Below are positions 13,302 to 25,432 of a stretch of 64,000 bases of DNA, one piece after another. The stretch spans positions 310,001-374,000 of the forward strand of contig JAJJXM010000007.1 in NCBI GenBank assembly GCA_024516155.1. Direction: 5' to 3'. The notes under the pieces are model-generated. The model made no database searches. It was not told the origin of the DNA and saw only the letters and a program-made list of their open reading frames with translations. Each line of letters opens with the position of its first letter. The stretch's first letter is position 1. This DNA comes from Pyronema omphalodes. Its lineage: Eukaryota; Ascomycota; Pezizomycetes; Pezizales; Pyronemataceae. The translations under genes were made by a program, and so were the position numbers.

Positions 13302-16164
13302 CTACGCCCTTGCAAGCGGATCCAGCACCTCTACTGCTGGCGTCGCAATATTCAACGTTCCACTCTTCTCAAAAGGATCCTGAATCACCGCCGTAGCAGG
13401 CGTCAACACATTGTCCTCATGGAACGGGTTTTCATTCTCATCCTGGCTAGGGGTGAGTGGGGGAGAAGCGCCGTATTCGTCCATCAACAACTCCAGGTCT
13501 ACTGCTGTTGCGTTAAAGAAGGCGTCTGGTGGGATACAGGCTCCAAGAGCTCTCTTGGCGTGGGATCCGAGAAGTGTTAGGCCAATTTGGAAGGAGGCAT
13601 TGACCCACCCAAATCTGTTGTTAGGTTAGCAGTGTAACGGATGGGGTAAATGCGGATAACTAGAGCATACCCTTCCCGTGCAACTCCGCGAAAGTCGAGG
13701 CCTTGGTTACCGTATTCAGCATCCACACGGTGAGGGTCGATGGGCCGAGTGACGTCGTATTTCTCAACGACGACTCCGTGGTAGTCTACAAATGCTTTGG
13801 TAATCATGAACAGCCAACGGTAGGCAAGGCGTTTTGCGTCGTCATGATAACCATAACGTTCGAGACCGACCCAAGCGAGCATCTGTTGGGGTGCCCATCC
13901 ACTGCAAAATTATCAGTGGCCGTTGAAATATTGATTACAGGAAGATATACGGTACTTACAATGGATAATCCCACTGACGAGTAGGCTTGTCAAGTCCCAG
14001 GGGACCTCTGGACCTTTCAGTTCCAGAAGCCAATCCTCCCAACTCCTCGAGTAGTGGTAATGCGATCTCGACCAATTTCGTAGCTTGGTGGGGACTTGCT
14101 AGACCTGCCCACATTGCCCAGAACACAGTGGCGGACTCATACCCAATCTTGCATTTCTTGACGGTGTCGTAGTCAAAGTACATGCCCTTCTCTTCGTCCC
14201 ATAGGTACTTGTTGATAAGGAGCTTTCTCTTACGGGCTTTGCGATCCCAGCTGGCGGATGTTGACTGGGCACCTTTTTGTAACTCTGGTACATTTGGAAC
14301 AGAGAATTCCGCGGGAATGACGAGCTTGTCGCCAAAATGCTCGTGTATGACACGGGCAATATCGGTCTCATACTTGTAAAGCAACGAGTTGAGATCAATG
14401 GTTGCAAGGTTTGCACATATTCCTTCTAATCTGTAGGTAGTATCGTGGCCCGATTCTCGGACCGCTCTGTCGTGAAGGAAATACTCGTCCAACTCCGGCT
14501 CCTTAACGATGCCATCATTGTACGCGATAATAAACTCGTCAATAGTCATCTTATGTTTCTCGGCAAATGGCCTTAATGTGGAGTCGAAATGGCTGGGCTC
14601 GGTCTCTGGAGGGATACCCAAACCGTCTGGCCTGTAACGACTAAGACCGGATGCGGGGTCATATCTCGGCTGAGCCATCCAAACGGTATAATATTCCTTG
14701 ATCGCTGCCAGAATGCTGGTTTTTAGGAACTCCCTCGCGCCTGGCTCATGCTTGATTTTCTTATAAACTCGGATGGCCATGTCGGTAAGGAATGGCGGCT
14801 GTGATCGCGAAAGGTAGTAAGACCGGTTTGCATTGAGGATCTTTCCGTAGTGCTCGATTTCGAAACAGAAATTGATGACCATTGATTTAGCAAGATCAGC
14901 TCTGCCATCTTGCAAAAGACCGAGTGCAATCATGTATGAATCCCATCCTGTCAAAATTTAGCCAATCTAGCGCAACCGCTCGGACCGGGGAAGCATACCG
15001 TAAAGTTCATTGAATCGACCTCCCGGAACGACAAACGGCCATCCTTTCAACTCTTCCTTGCCATTTGCCCCGACAACCTTATCCATGGCTAATGCCAAGA
15101 GACCTGGTTTATCATTGATGCCTGTTAAATTGAATGTCAGTTGGCTCATTACGTCAGACGTGAAAATTTAAACGCACTTTTGGTGTACGCCGCATCGATA
15201 ATTTCTGGTAACTGAACAACGTCCAGATTCAATTGTGGGTATTGTTTAGCGACATTCTGATAGTATTCCAGCTGTTCGGGTGCTCTCTTTGGGACATAAA
15301 TCCGTGGTCTATGGTCCGCCATTCGTTCCGCTTTCGGGTCTTTTGTAACTAGGTGAATGGCACTGGCATCGATTCTTCTAGTCAATCCATCCCAAAAAGA
15401 TGTCTTGATCAACCGATTGAGTCTCGCAACCGGGTTTTCTGTCAATCGTGCTTCGTCAAGAATAATATGCCGCCGCCCGTAGTCTTGAGCTATCGTCAAT
15501 TCTTGCATAAGATTGGCCAATGCGTAAGTTCCTCGAATGTCATGGCGGTTGTACCCGCCACTATTTGCGGTTCCTAGCGACAGAACCTGAAAACCGGTCA
15601 GAGAAGCCGCTCCTAGCATAGCGCTGCACATCACTGCAACTCACTTTCGGCCCACCATCCTCGATCGTTATCTGGTAGTTTCCATCGGTATCTTCGGTCT
15701 GAATAAGACGCTCCATCGTATCGGCGACATTAATGATAAACTGTCTCGGCCTGTGATGCGAAAAGGCGTCTGCAGGCTGTGTAAGCGGAATTGATCATTT
15801 CTTGTCGTTCTTCATCGCAATTAAGCTGCATACCTAGCGATGCACGGCGTACGGGACGGTGCTCAAACTTGTTACGCGGTGGGCCATCGTACTCGTGTGC
15901 CTGGTGGATCAGCAAGTTAGTTACAGCTACGTCATAGATAACAACTCTGCATTTAGAGTAACCACCGGCGACAGAATCCGACAACACCGCAAACCAGAAT
16001 CTTCATCGGATGTAGGAATAGCCAGCGTCGATATCAGGAAAGCATACCTGTGAGTACGTTCTTGGTCGGCCGTTTCGGTCTTTCGTTACGTTCTGTGGTC
16101 CATAGTAGATGTGTGGAGCTGAAAAGGGATCGTGATCCTCCTCTTTCCAGTCGTTTGAAGACAT
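13302..16164 (-). CDS. neutral trehalase (GH37), one internal frame break
   Basis: Seven exons from 16164 down: 16164-16048, 15900-15645, 15586-15178, 15121-14999, 14947-13960, 13901-13671 and 13614-13302. It hydrolyses trehalose to glucose in the cytosol. Visible features are a PKA site RRASLG after RPRTYSQ, a calcium-binding segment [14 protein letters not shown] (about residue 120), trehalase signature 1 [14 protein letters not shown] spanning an exon junction, and signature 2 QWDYPFGWAPQQ, also split by an intron. The start at 16164 gives the usual MSSNDW-type N-terminus. Exon 2 is 256 nt and changes frame at 15733-15752: the upstream frame reads QAETVYH then stop, and the downstream frame reads RPRQFIINV. 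Adding 20 nt would restore phase exactly and give about 818 aa. Either the assembly lost one copy of a 20-bp duplication or the gene is newly broken. Every other exon join is clean. Confidence 0.9.
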
Positions 16165-17479
16165 TGTCGGAGAAATTTTGGCGACGGTATCGGTGAAGAA
16201 GGGGAGCTGAATGAGTCGCACTGATAAGGACCCCTAAGTGGTGAGTTGCGGCTGTGAGTTGGCGTGTTTGATGGCTAGTGAAGCTTCGGCGGTGAGATAA
16301 GGGAAGGGAGCAGCCAGTAGCAAAAAGATAGCAATTGCAAATTTAGAGTATCTCGTTCGTGAAGGACGGATGCTGTAGATGTTAAAAAGTCTTGGTGGAA
16401 GATGGATGAAAATGAACGAGATAGTTCGAGTGGTGGTGAAAGGGAAAAAGAAAAAGGGAGTGTGGAAGATGGTCAGGACGGATTGTGTGTGTTCTATCTC
16501 TGATCAAGTTGCGTTTGGGATGTCAAGTCGTTTCTCGTAAGTAGCTTGAGTTATCTAGTACTTAATGATAATCGAGCTATGACGGAGTTGCAGGGGAGCA
16601 TGACTGAGGCCGGACAGTTACGGACTGGCGCCTGCCGCACAGGCCCAGCCCGCCGAGCCGCCACCGTGTACCGAAGCCCGTGAGTGGACCTTGCTTTACA
16701 GGCAGGGCAAACGAGCAGTCTCAGGGCATGAAATTGTTCAAATAGAGCACAACGAGTTCTGTCTGCAGCATGAAGGAAAAAGTAAGAGTTTGACGGGATC
16801 AGCAACAACATGGAAAGTCTTTCATCTAACAGGACGACCAGCATTTGCCACTGGTGGCTGAAAACAGGACGGAAATAATGTACAGATCAAATCCAGAGGA
16901 AAGCTTTGTATTTTTGCATCCCAAATACAAACATCTGACGATATTCTAGGCAATTCCATATTGCAATCCGTCAGATGCAGCCCGATAGCCCTAGGAAACG
17001 TTGGCGATCATCCTAGAGATGTGCCCCGCACCCACGGCCATCATCCTACCATACCCCACACGCAGTTTTTCTAAAGGCACATGATATTTCGAAACGACTC
17101 GCTACAGTTCAATTTCGGTGAATCGAATACCGTCAGAGGAACTGGGGGTTTTAAGAAACCGCGTTGTGAGTCGTCACTTGTGAAGAAAGACCGACGTTGA
17201 AACACCACCTACAACCGCCTTCACCGCAAATATCCATCACCTGACACATTAACAACCTCTAACAACCTTCCATAATATTCTTTTCAACGGACACCACCGC
17301 CTCTTAAATTCATCGACTCGATCACTTGCATTCGGCTTTCCATCTGGTTATTTCCTCCATATTCGGTAACCGAGTGTACATAAATACCCTCCATCCCACT
17401 CTTCAACCGTAGAGAAACCATACAAGGCACGTTGTCGGTGTCACGGTATCGCACAAGGCCCTGCATTTTGTGCATATGT
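16165..17479. other. trehalase promoter and flank
   Basis: No supported coding sequence. The part next to 16164 is purine/pyrimidine biased (a GGAAAAAG-rich tract at about 16430-16470), as is common upstream of ascomycete start codons. A CCCCT/AGGGG stress-element core lies at 16231-16235. The rest, to 17479, shows nothing recognisable. Confidence 0.45.
16231..16235 (-). promoter_or_regulatory. candidate STRE (AGGGG) upstream of trehalase
   Basis: An AGGGG core on the gene strand lies 67 bp upstream of the trehalase ATG. Stress-response elements with this core control the yeast NTH1 trehalase gene. A five-base match occurs often by chance, so this is only suggestive. Confidence 0.25.
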
Positions 17480-17947
17480 ATGCAATACAACTACCGGATT
17501 ACAGATGGGGGCAACAGTCTTTGTGGGGTGTGGGCGGGTCGCGGCTCAGCTATTTACGTCCTCCGTTACACTGTCCAGTACACACCAATTCCTTCGCGGA
17601 GTATCCTACGCATTGTCTCAATTAAGGTTTCATAATAATCCTTACCGAGAGTATGCATTTCATACAATGACGCCGGCCAGGTGCCGGCCGAATATTACTC
17701 CGCAGAGTTGATTCAATTGAAACGAAATAACCCGTACATGTCGCCAAATTTGACACATCTGGGGTTGGTGTTAGAAGTTCATTTGGTTGGTACGGGTCCA
17801 GTTTCTTCCCGTATTTACGTAGGGAATGAAAGCTGCGAACGAAACGCCGAAGGTAATGTCAGAGGGGTTCATCTGACAAGTAAAGGTTATTTGTTGTTCA
17901 TCAACGGCTGGCTGCGTTCCGTCAATTTTAAACCATTGGAATCATAG
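17480..17947 (+). CDS. small hypothetical protein, two exons (doubtful)
   Basis: An ATG at 17480 opens exon 17480-17626 (MQYNYRITDGGNSLCGVW...). A 54-nt GT-AG intron (17627-17680) joins in phase 0 to 17681-17947, ending ...VNFKPLES, for 137 aa. I do not recognise the protein. There is no signal peptide or clear membrane segment. The second exon reads like protein (LGLVLEVHLVGTG, YVGNESCERN). Support is the matched phase and the typical intron length. The donor GTTTCA is weak and the flanks are gene-poor, so it may be a chance join or a relic. Confidence 0.3.
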
Positions 17948-19218
17948 AGATGTCCATCTTCTGCAAGCCGTTCCCCATCGTCCGAACCTTTTTGACATCT
18001 TCATGCGATGCTAATATTCTTCCCATTCCGGGGGACAATAATAATTCCTCCCGGATTAAATCTCCGTCTGCATATCTATATTATCTGCCGCTTTACTCCA
18101 ATATCATAGGGAATTCTAATACATCGCAGCACCGCAGTATCGCGGCCCGCATCCCAGAAACGCCTTTTGGAGAGACAAGCTTAACATGCTGAGTACTTTC
18201 AGGGAAATATTTTTTTTAACTGCAAGTTCGGACCACTCTCGTCCAGGCGAACAGGCGAACGAATTTGCAACCTATATCAACATGCAATGGTTCCATGTTT
18301 TTATTTTTATTTTTATTTTTTGTTGTGCATGAAACCGGGTTGTGGAACCTGTACCGTGGTACGGGGGCTTCCCCGGCCTCTAGAACACGGACTAATTGCG
18401 GGGCGCAGCACCATAACTTTGCGGAGTTTACCAGAGACGATGGGATGGAGAACTTATGCTTCGGATTTTTCAGGACGGTTGTGCAACGAGGAATACATAT
18501 GCTTTGTGTAGTGCAACGGGGGGTGCGGAGGGGTTGCGCTTTGCCAGAGGTGTCGTGGATTATTTGGGTGTCCAGAAGTTCATAGCAGCCAGTCTTATTG
18601 GCCTATTATCTACTTACATGAAGGAAGAACATTCAACTTTTCATGCTTCTGAAGTGCTCCGGCAACCAACTAAACCAGGCATATGATGTCTCGTTGCAAA
18701 AAACCCCTATTTTAACGGCGAGAAAGGCATGGCGGGAGCGGGGGCGAGCAAACTCGCTTATCGAAATCCTCTGACGATAGCTGGGTTCGGAAGAAGCTCG
18801 AGTGGCAAAACCATGATCGGATTTGACAGCTGCTATGAATAGAATTCCTTACTCTTTTCGGAATTAGAGCACAGATGTGAAGTATCCTCTCGGAACAACA
18901 GAGCGTCATTTGTAATTTTCTTTACCAATGGGTTATTTCGAGTGAGAATACATGTATAACTTTATATTTAGACTCTACCAAGAGTTATCTGTCGTTTAGT
19001 CGAATAAGAATTACCGTAAAATCGCTGATTCATGCACCTTGAAATTTTCTCATGTATGCATCAAATGTCCGATCCAAAAACATCTACCCGTCCTCCATCG
19101 CTACCCGGAACCCCCGACTCAGCTGCGACACAACTCCGACACAGCTCCTCTACTTTCCACCTTCCGCTCCGCCTAAGCCCTAAGCCCCCAATCTCAAGCC
19201 CTTAAATTCCATCTATCG
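17948..19218. other. intergenic, nothing recognised
   Basis: No supported gene. An ATTTTT-type run lies at about 18298-18322. The last ~100 bases before 19219 are C-rich 3' flank of the CorA-like gene. Confidence 0.45.
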
Positions 19219-21315
19219 TCACTCCACTTTCACCGTCGCTGTCACCTCCTTCTTCTCCCTCCTCTTCTCCAACCACCCAAACCAAACTTTCTTGAAGCTT
19301 CTCCAAACCGCATCAAACTCCATCGTTCCCGTGGACTTCCCAACCGTGTACAATATGAGAAATGTTATCGTTACTGCTACTCCCCCTGCTCCCCAAAAAG
19401 TTTTTTCCGAATACTTCCCATCCATACTCCTAATCTGCATCGAAAAATATCCCGTCACTAACGTAAGTGGTAGAAATACAAACGTAAACCCGGCAAACCA
19501 AATTGTCACCCGTGTCAACAGTTCAACGGTGGTGCTCTGCTTCAACGAAATAAGGTTGAAGGTTAACGTCTCCAGCTCGCTTCGCTCCGCTAGCAACGCT
19601 TCAAGCTCCCCGAGAACGTAGTGCTTTATCCGATCCCTTAATCTTTCAAATTTCGCCACCGTCAGCGGACCCAGGGGAACTCCTAACACATCGCTGTCTC
19701 CCATAGTCGGTGCGTATGCAATTGATGGATCATCGGGGTCGGTTTCATCTGCCTGTACTTTCATAGTATAGCGATGTCTATGCCGTTGCGAGTTTTCCTG
19801 ACGGTTCAGGATATTATCCACAATTACCTTGCGGGTTTCATACATTCGCTTCAACATCGCTAATTGTCGACTAAGCCGGTGGAGTTTGCTCAAATGGCTG
19901 AGCTCGGGGTTGTTGTGCATTTCGTTACGGAGAGCAGACATTTGGGTGGAATAAGGATCGCCACGGCCGATAACGAAGGAATAGCTGGAGTGCCAATCGT
20001 CGAAGAGGTAGTAGAATAATAGACTGGGGCCACCATGGACATTTTCCGACTGCGCTTGGTGGCGGCGGAAGGGGAGGTCGTCCAATCCTCCTCCCAAGGC
20101 TGCAGAGGAGTCGTTGGCGGCTAGGGTCTTAGCAGCGGGGCTGATAGAAAGAGAGCGAAAGACAGTTAACATATTCCGGCGGACAATTAAGATGTCATCT
20201 TTGTTGGTGAGTTCAAGGGGCTCTTGAATAGATATTACGGTTCCTAGTATTCATCAGAATAGCGGGCGGAAAGCAGATGGAAATACATAATTACCATCGT
20301 CACATAATATCAACCAACTCCAAACACGTTTTCCCTCCGGATTATAATCTCTCCCAAAAGGTTCATTCTGATTGCTTGGATCATCCGCTCTATCCCAGGT
20401 CTCTGGACTCGTCTTATGGTGGTGGTTAAACCCTAAGCAAATAACTACAATCTCTGTCAGCTTATGTGCATAGGTTTACGAGCCATCTGGACATCGGAAC
20501 TTACATCTCCCACCCCACTCAACTGCATGAAAATGCCATACCTTCTGCACTAGGTTCATATAATTCATCTTCCCGCCCCCACCGCCAAGTCCTGGACCCA
20601 CCGCAACCCTCGCCGCCATTTCCAAAGCCTCCGCAGTCTGCTCTACAGATAAGAATTGTCCCGCTGGTGCATGGATATTTATAGCTATCTCTGGATCTCG
20701 ATCCCGTAGCTCTCGGCTTTCACCAGACAACCGACCCAGAAATCGATCCCGCATCCGTAAGCTTGGCCTCGGCGAGACTGCACGAATGCGTCGTCGACTC
20801 GCAGGTGCGGTGGTGATAACTTTTGCTAATCGCGGGGAGAAGCCATAAAAATTCGTAATTGCGTTTACGAGATCCTTTTGGTCATAAGGGTTGAAGATAT
20901 TACTGTCCGAGTGATCATAAATCAGCATTCAATCCTTTTGATTTCCGTTGGCGAGCATGGAGCTAGCTCGGTGACAACCCCTCCACCGCTAAACTGCACC
21001 GACAGAAACACCGATCCACCGCTAGAGCAACTCTAGACAGCCCTACCAACGCTTGGCTTGTGATGCAACTTACATCCATCTCGTCCTCAGCCTCAGATCT
21101 CGCCTTTTGGAAAGAAACGCGGGGATATCTAAACTCCTAGCATCAACATTCAGCGCACAAAACGCCTGACCTTCATCCTCAGGGGCGCCTCCGAAGTCGA
21201 CGATAAAGTTTTCAGTGCTGGCTCCTAAGACTGCCGATTCGCAGGAAATATAGTCGGCGCTGTCGAGATTGTGGAACTGAACATTAGGGAAGTAGCGAGA
21301 GTGGGGATGTGACAT
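19219..21315 (-). CDS. CorA-like metal ion transporter with SMQ replacing GMN
   Basis: Four exons from 21315 down: 21315-21074, 20902-20505, 20432-20295 and 20243-19219, all in phase, about 600 aa. The first ATG in frame is at 21315. The N-terminal and central parts are soluble, including RWINIFNPYDQKDL, GGRWFNHHHKTSP and a run of basic residues. A long helical stretch with KFERLRDRIKHYVLGELEALL precedes two C-terminal membrane helices: about 23 residues around WFAGFTFVFLPLTLVTG, then FWGAGGVAVTITFLILYTVG. In CorA channels the loop after the first helix carries YGMN, the selectivity motif. Here it reads YFSMQI. This is a family-level divergence seen in some fungal CorA-like proteins, so Mg2+ transport cannot be assumed. 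The tail is basic. Confidence 0.85.
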
Positions 21316-22819
21316 CTTCTGGAATTCCAAATATTGGGAGCCGTTGCCTAGCGATAGGGTATAAAGTGGATGCGGAGGCGTTCAAGGAGCTGAGGAAAGA
21401 ACGCAGAGGATTTATGAAGTACCACGAAAGAAAGATCTAGAGAATCTAGATATGACTCAAACTTTCAGACTAAAGAAATTTCAGCGGGGAGAATTTCAAG
21501 CGGAGAAAACTTGAGAAGCTCGAGCTCTCGTCTCGACGCGATCACACTATGCTCTCCCGTAGATCTTGTGCACTCGTGCGCATATTGTATCCCTGCCTCG
21601 TATGTAACTACTCGACTGGCTAGGATGTTTCCGCGGCTGTTGTGCAACAAAAGGCTCATCCTCGCATACTATTGGATTATCACAAGAATGCCAGCGGGTC
21701 GAGACAAGTGGCAACAGTTCAAGATTCCGGCCGAGTTTCAGGTTGCGTTGTTACTGGAAATGAAAGGTATGGACTTCGTCAATTCGGGGAAAGAAAATTA
21801 GGATTGGGACTACACTGGACCGGCGGGATTGGTGGCCGGGCTGATATTGTGATGAGAACGCGGGAACTCGAGAGCATGATTACGAAGTAGAGTACTATGC
21901 CAAGCTCGGCATGGAGTATTGGCGGGGTGGTATCCGCGTGAAGTGCGCGTGCCAGAATATAAGTAACCTGATACGGAGGTGCTTCTGTTGCAACTACCTA
22001 CGACTAAGCTAGATGAGGAGGGTATTAGGGTACGGTTTAGGGCATGAAAATGCGACTTTGAAGAGAACCTTGGCAATACGATAGATTGGGAATATCTATG
22101 GGCGCTAGTAGCACTAGACACAATGTATCCGCATTAGGAGGTAATTGACTTTGGCTCACAATTTATATCTGAGACCTATGCACGATGCTGTGCCAACACA
22201 GCATCTCTCGGCTCGGATATGTTACAGCATATTCAAGACACTCGGTACCATCATGGGAAGAATATTAAGTAATCGGCACAAGGAATATATTCCTATTAAC
22301 GACGAGCGAATCAAAACTGAAACAATAATATCGAGTTCCCAATTCAGATGATTAGGTTATTGATGCACAGAAGAAGTACGCATTTATATTTACATCACAA
22401 TCCATATCGCAACCCGCCAGATACACAACCTAATCAGTGCCCGGTAAATGAATACAGCATTATATCCAAGCCGTAGTGTTAATTTATCGCTAAACTACGA
22501 TGTGAATTCATATGCGATTCTTTATTTACTATCAACCTTACTGAATCATCGATTAAGACAGTATGTATCAACTTATTCATGACATGAACATCTTCGAGTA
22601 ACCGGCTGCTTTTTGGAACCCTTCCGGGTACTGAGTTATAGTTTTTATGATAGAGATGGGAATTACACCATATTGGCTCCCTGATACTGCAACTACGAAC
22701 AGGTCATAATAGCGGTAGCGACAGGAATTATGACGTGAAACAAGCATTCGAAATACAAATGTAACACAGTAGCTTTTCAAAGAATTTCAAAAATAAGAAA
22801 CTTCTTCCATCCCTTCTCT
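21316..22819. other. intergenic, nothing recognised
   Basis: Upstream flank of the CorA-like gene and 3' flank of the alpha/beta hydrolase. Short frames at 21.5-22.1 kb on both strands have no domain and no splice support. Confidence 0.45.
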
Positions 22820-23802
22820 CTAATTTCTGATTGCCGCTTGTTGTACCCCCTTACCCACCGCCTCCACCACAGCCTCGACCAATTTCTCCGGCACACTCCA
22901 CATAGGGAAATGGCTACTATTAACCTCCGTCACCAATGGCTGAACCAATGCTCCATCCTTCATCATTTCTACCATTCCTCTCTGAATCTCCACCGGAATT
23001 GCATTGTCCCCATCACAGACAAAATACGCAGTCGGTATATCGCGCCAGGGCTCGTAAGTCACCGGGCCGGAGAAGACCATTCGACTGGTTGTACTGGCCG
23101 AAATGGTAGTGGAAGAACCGTCTGCGCGGGTCAAGTAGTGGGTGGGGCAGTCGAAGTAGAAAGAGTCGTCGGTGGCGGGCGAGGGACGACAGACTTTGTC
23201 CTGTTGAATTATGTTAGCTCTAAACCCTTAAAATACCAAACATAACTCCTCTCAACGGCCATTAAGAATAGCAGAGTATAAAAAAGCAGCGTAACAGGTT
23301 TCTATGCTCTTTTGCAATTCCGGACCAACTTACATCAAACACCATCCACTCCACAAAGTTCCCTCCAAGACCATCCTTTAAGCTCCGTCCCTTCGGCAGA
23401 ACAAAAGCGGTGATATACATGAGCATGATAATACCGCCTTTCTTTCCCTGTTTTCTACGTGACTCTATGTCTAGTCCTTCCACTGCACAGGAACCTACGC
23501 AACCACCGTAGCTGTGGACTGCAAGGAGAATCTGTTTTCCCTCATCCGCGAGGGATCGAAGAGTTGAGGCGAGAGACGCAGCGTCATCAGCAAGTGTGGT
23601 GATGCCGGGAGTGGGAGAGTTGATGGATGGATGAGCTGTAGTGAAGAAAATTAGCATAGACATTGGTATTCAGAAAGGGAGATAACGGACCAACTGCAAC
23701 TGTAGGATATCCCTTCTGCTTCAAGATATTTCTGACGGTGTCGTAACTATCCGGTTCACACCAGGCTCCGGGGGCAAAGACAACAGTAGGATTCTCTAAC
23801 AT
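22820..23802 (-). CDS. alpha/beta hydrolase (EstC-like), frame conflict in last exon
   Basis: Three exons from 23802 down: 23802-23691, 23635-23334 and about 23201-22820. The protein starts MLENPTVVFAPGAWCEPDSY, the usual beginning of small serine hydrolases of the EstC-like group. The nucleophile elbow is VHSYGGCVG. The likely acid lies in FVCDGDNAIP and the histidine in SSHFPMWSVPE, so a full triad is present. The substrate is unknown, and it is probably cytosolic because no signal peptide is seen. Exon 2 ends in phase 0 at GTAAGT. From the acceptor at 23202 the natural frame reads DKVCRPSPATDDSF, but a run of four T (23160-23163, A on the plus strand) throws it out of frame with the rest of the exon. 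One base fewer would give about 264 aa. This could be sequencing error, a real frameshift or a missed splice. Confidence 0.75.
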
Positions 23803-25432
23803 TTCGAATTGAAGTTCCGTTCCTTCGTATTTTGGCTTTGTGTTGTATCTTTCTTGGGTCTTGGCTTGTCACGATTTCGTATTGAGGAAGAATATAACGT
23901 TTATATATCTCATCTTCTTCAGACCCACATTGATTTAGAATCCTCGCTTGTCCCCCACCAGCTTCGGCCCGATAACATCAATCCCTGCGGATAACATGGC
24001 GCCATTGAAGCAGAATGATATGAATACAGTTAGGTACTCGTAGGCTGCGTTAAATCGGGTGTACCCCATACCGTTCGGGCATAACAACTACGCAACCATA
24101 GCTCAAACCGTTTCCTAGGAAAAAGGCATAACATTTAAAACTCCATGCTATTAATTTAAACGATAATAATTACAGTACACTGGTATTTTATGGAAGGGAA
24201 TGGTCTTGGGATTTCCCTATTATCTCAAGAAAACCCCCGGGAGCAGTTAAACTCCAGAACGCCAGACTTACCCATATACCCAAGTAGACACGAGCACGGG
24301 CTTATCAGGTCACATTAATCTCCAACAAAAAAAGTGGATCCATCCTACGCTTCGCTTCGCCTTATGTAGATCATCGGAAGATGTGCCGTGTCGTATAGAT
24401 CCGGGTGATGTTATATGATTTACCTAATGCGTCGGGTAAGATTTTAGTATAGCGTTTGTGAAGTGTTAGATTGACGAAAGTGAAAAATAGGAGAGCGAAA
24501 GGGATTTGCTAAGCATCAGCTAGAAATGTAGGTGCATCGGATGTCGTGGATTCTCGGTTGGGGAAGGCATACATTTCGGGGGTTGCGAGTCTTGGTCGGT
24601 GATGACGCGGCTTCTGTGGGTGATGAGTTTATGTGACGAGGCACGAGAAATAACCTGGGAAAGTACACCTTGGGATGAGCAATCTGATTTGTAACAAATG
24701 TGTTAATTCTGGGATGGATAAATGCCACTATGACTTTAAGCGTGCGCTGACGTGGTCCGAAACGCGAGTTATGGGCGGTGATGACATAACATATGCGGGT
24801 GAGGTTTTAGATAAACCTCAAGAATTGTTCGGGGGAATTCAGAATTTGAAATTTGAATCTTCAGTAATACCCATTACAAAGCATAGCAGACTACATACAT
24901 GTTATGAACTGATCCACAAGGCCAACTGGAAACTTTGGACGACTGTGCTGACATGATGTATCCGTCTTGTCTTGGGGTGAGACAATTTGGCCATTACAAA
25001 GATGTATTACGCAGATCTTTGAAGATTCGATAGACCCATAACGAAATAAGGTCTAGATGGTATATCTTCTCAGAATTCAGACACTGCCGCCTCAGCCATA
25101 GAGGTACCATCGGCTTGTGTCATAAGACCATCCATATTGAACACACCCGCACCAATACCCATCATTACTATTAAGGATCAAACTGAACTAGTTATGTATA
25201 CATCATTTTCTAAGGTATCACAGAACTTTCTACCCCCCTTTACCACTACCATCACTGTAGAAGAATCTCCAGCAAGCTTAGTGACAAAAGCCCAAGGTCC
25301 ACATAACCCCCCCAGGACTGTCATATAACTACAATAAACCAAACGACTCCCCGGAGCCCCGGGACTCAACTCGAGCCCCCCATAAATAACACTCCTCTTG
25401 ACCCACCTCCTGAACCCCCATAGCACGCAACC
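23803..25432. other. intergenic, no supported gene
   Basis: An ATG frame at 24675-24956 (93 aa, starting MSNLICNKCVNSGMDKC) has four cysteines but no family I recognise and no splice partner, so I do not call it. The remainder shows nothing notable. Confidence 0.45.

Noticed and set aside
21316..21330. Five-residue longer start for the CorA-like protein
   Set aside because: The codon at 21330 is TTG; the first ATG in frame is 21315.
24675..24956. 93-aa frame starting MSNLICNKCVNSG
   Set aside because: The cysteine spacing is not repeated and I see no splice partner; likely chance.
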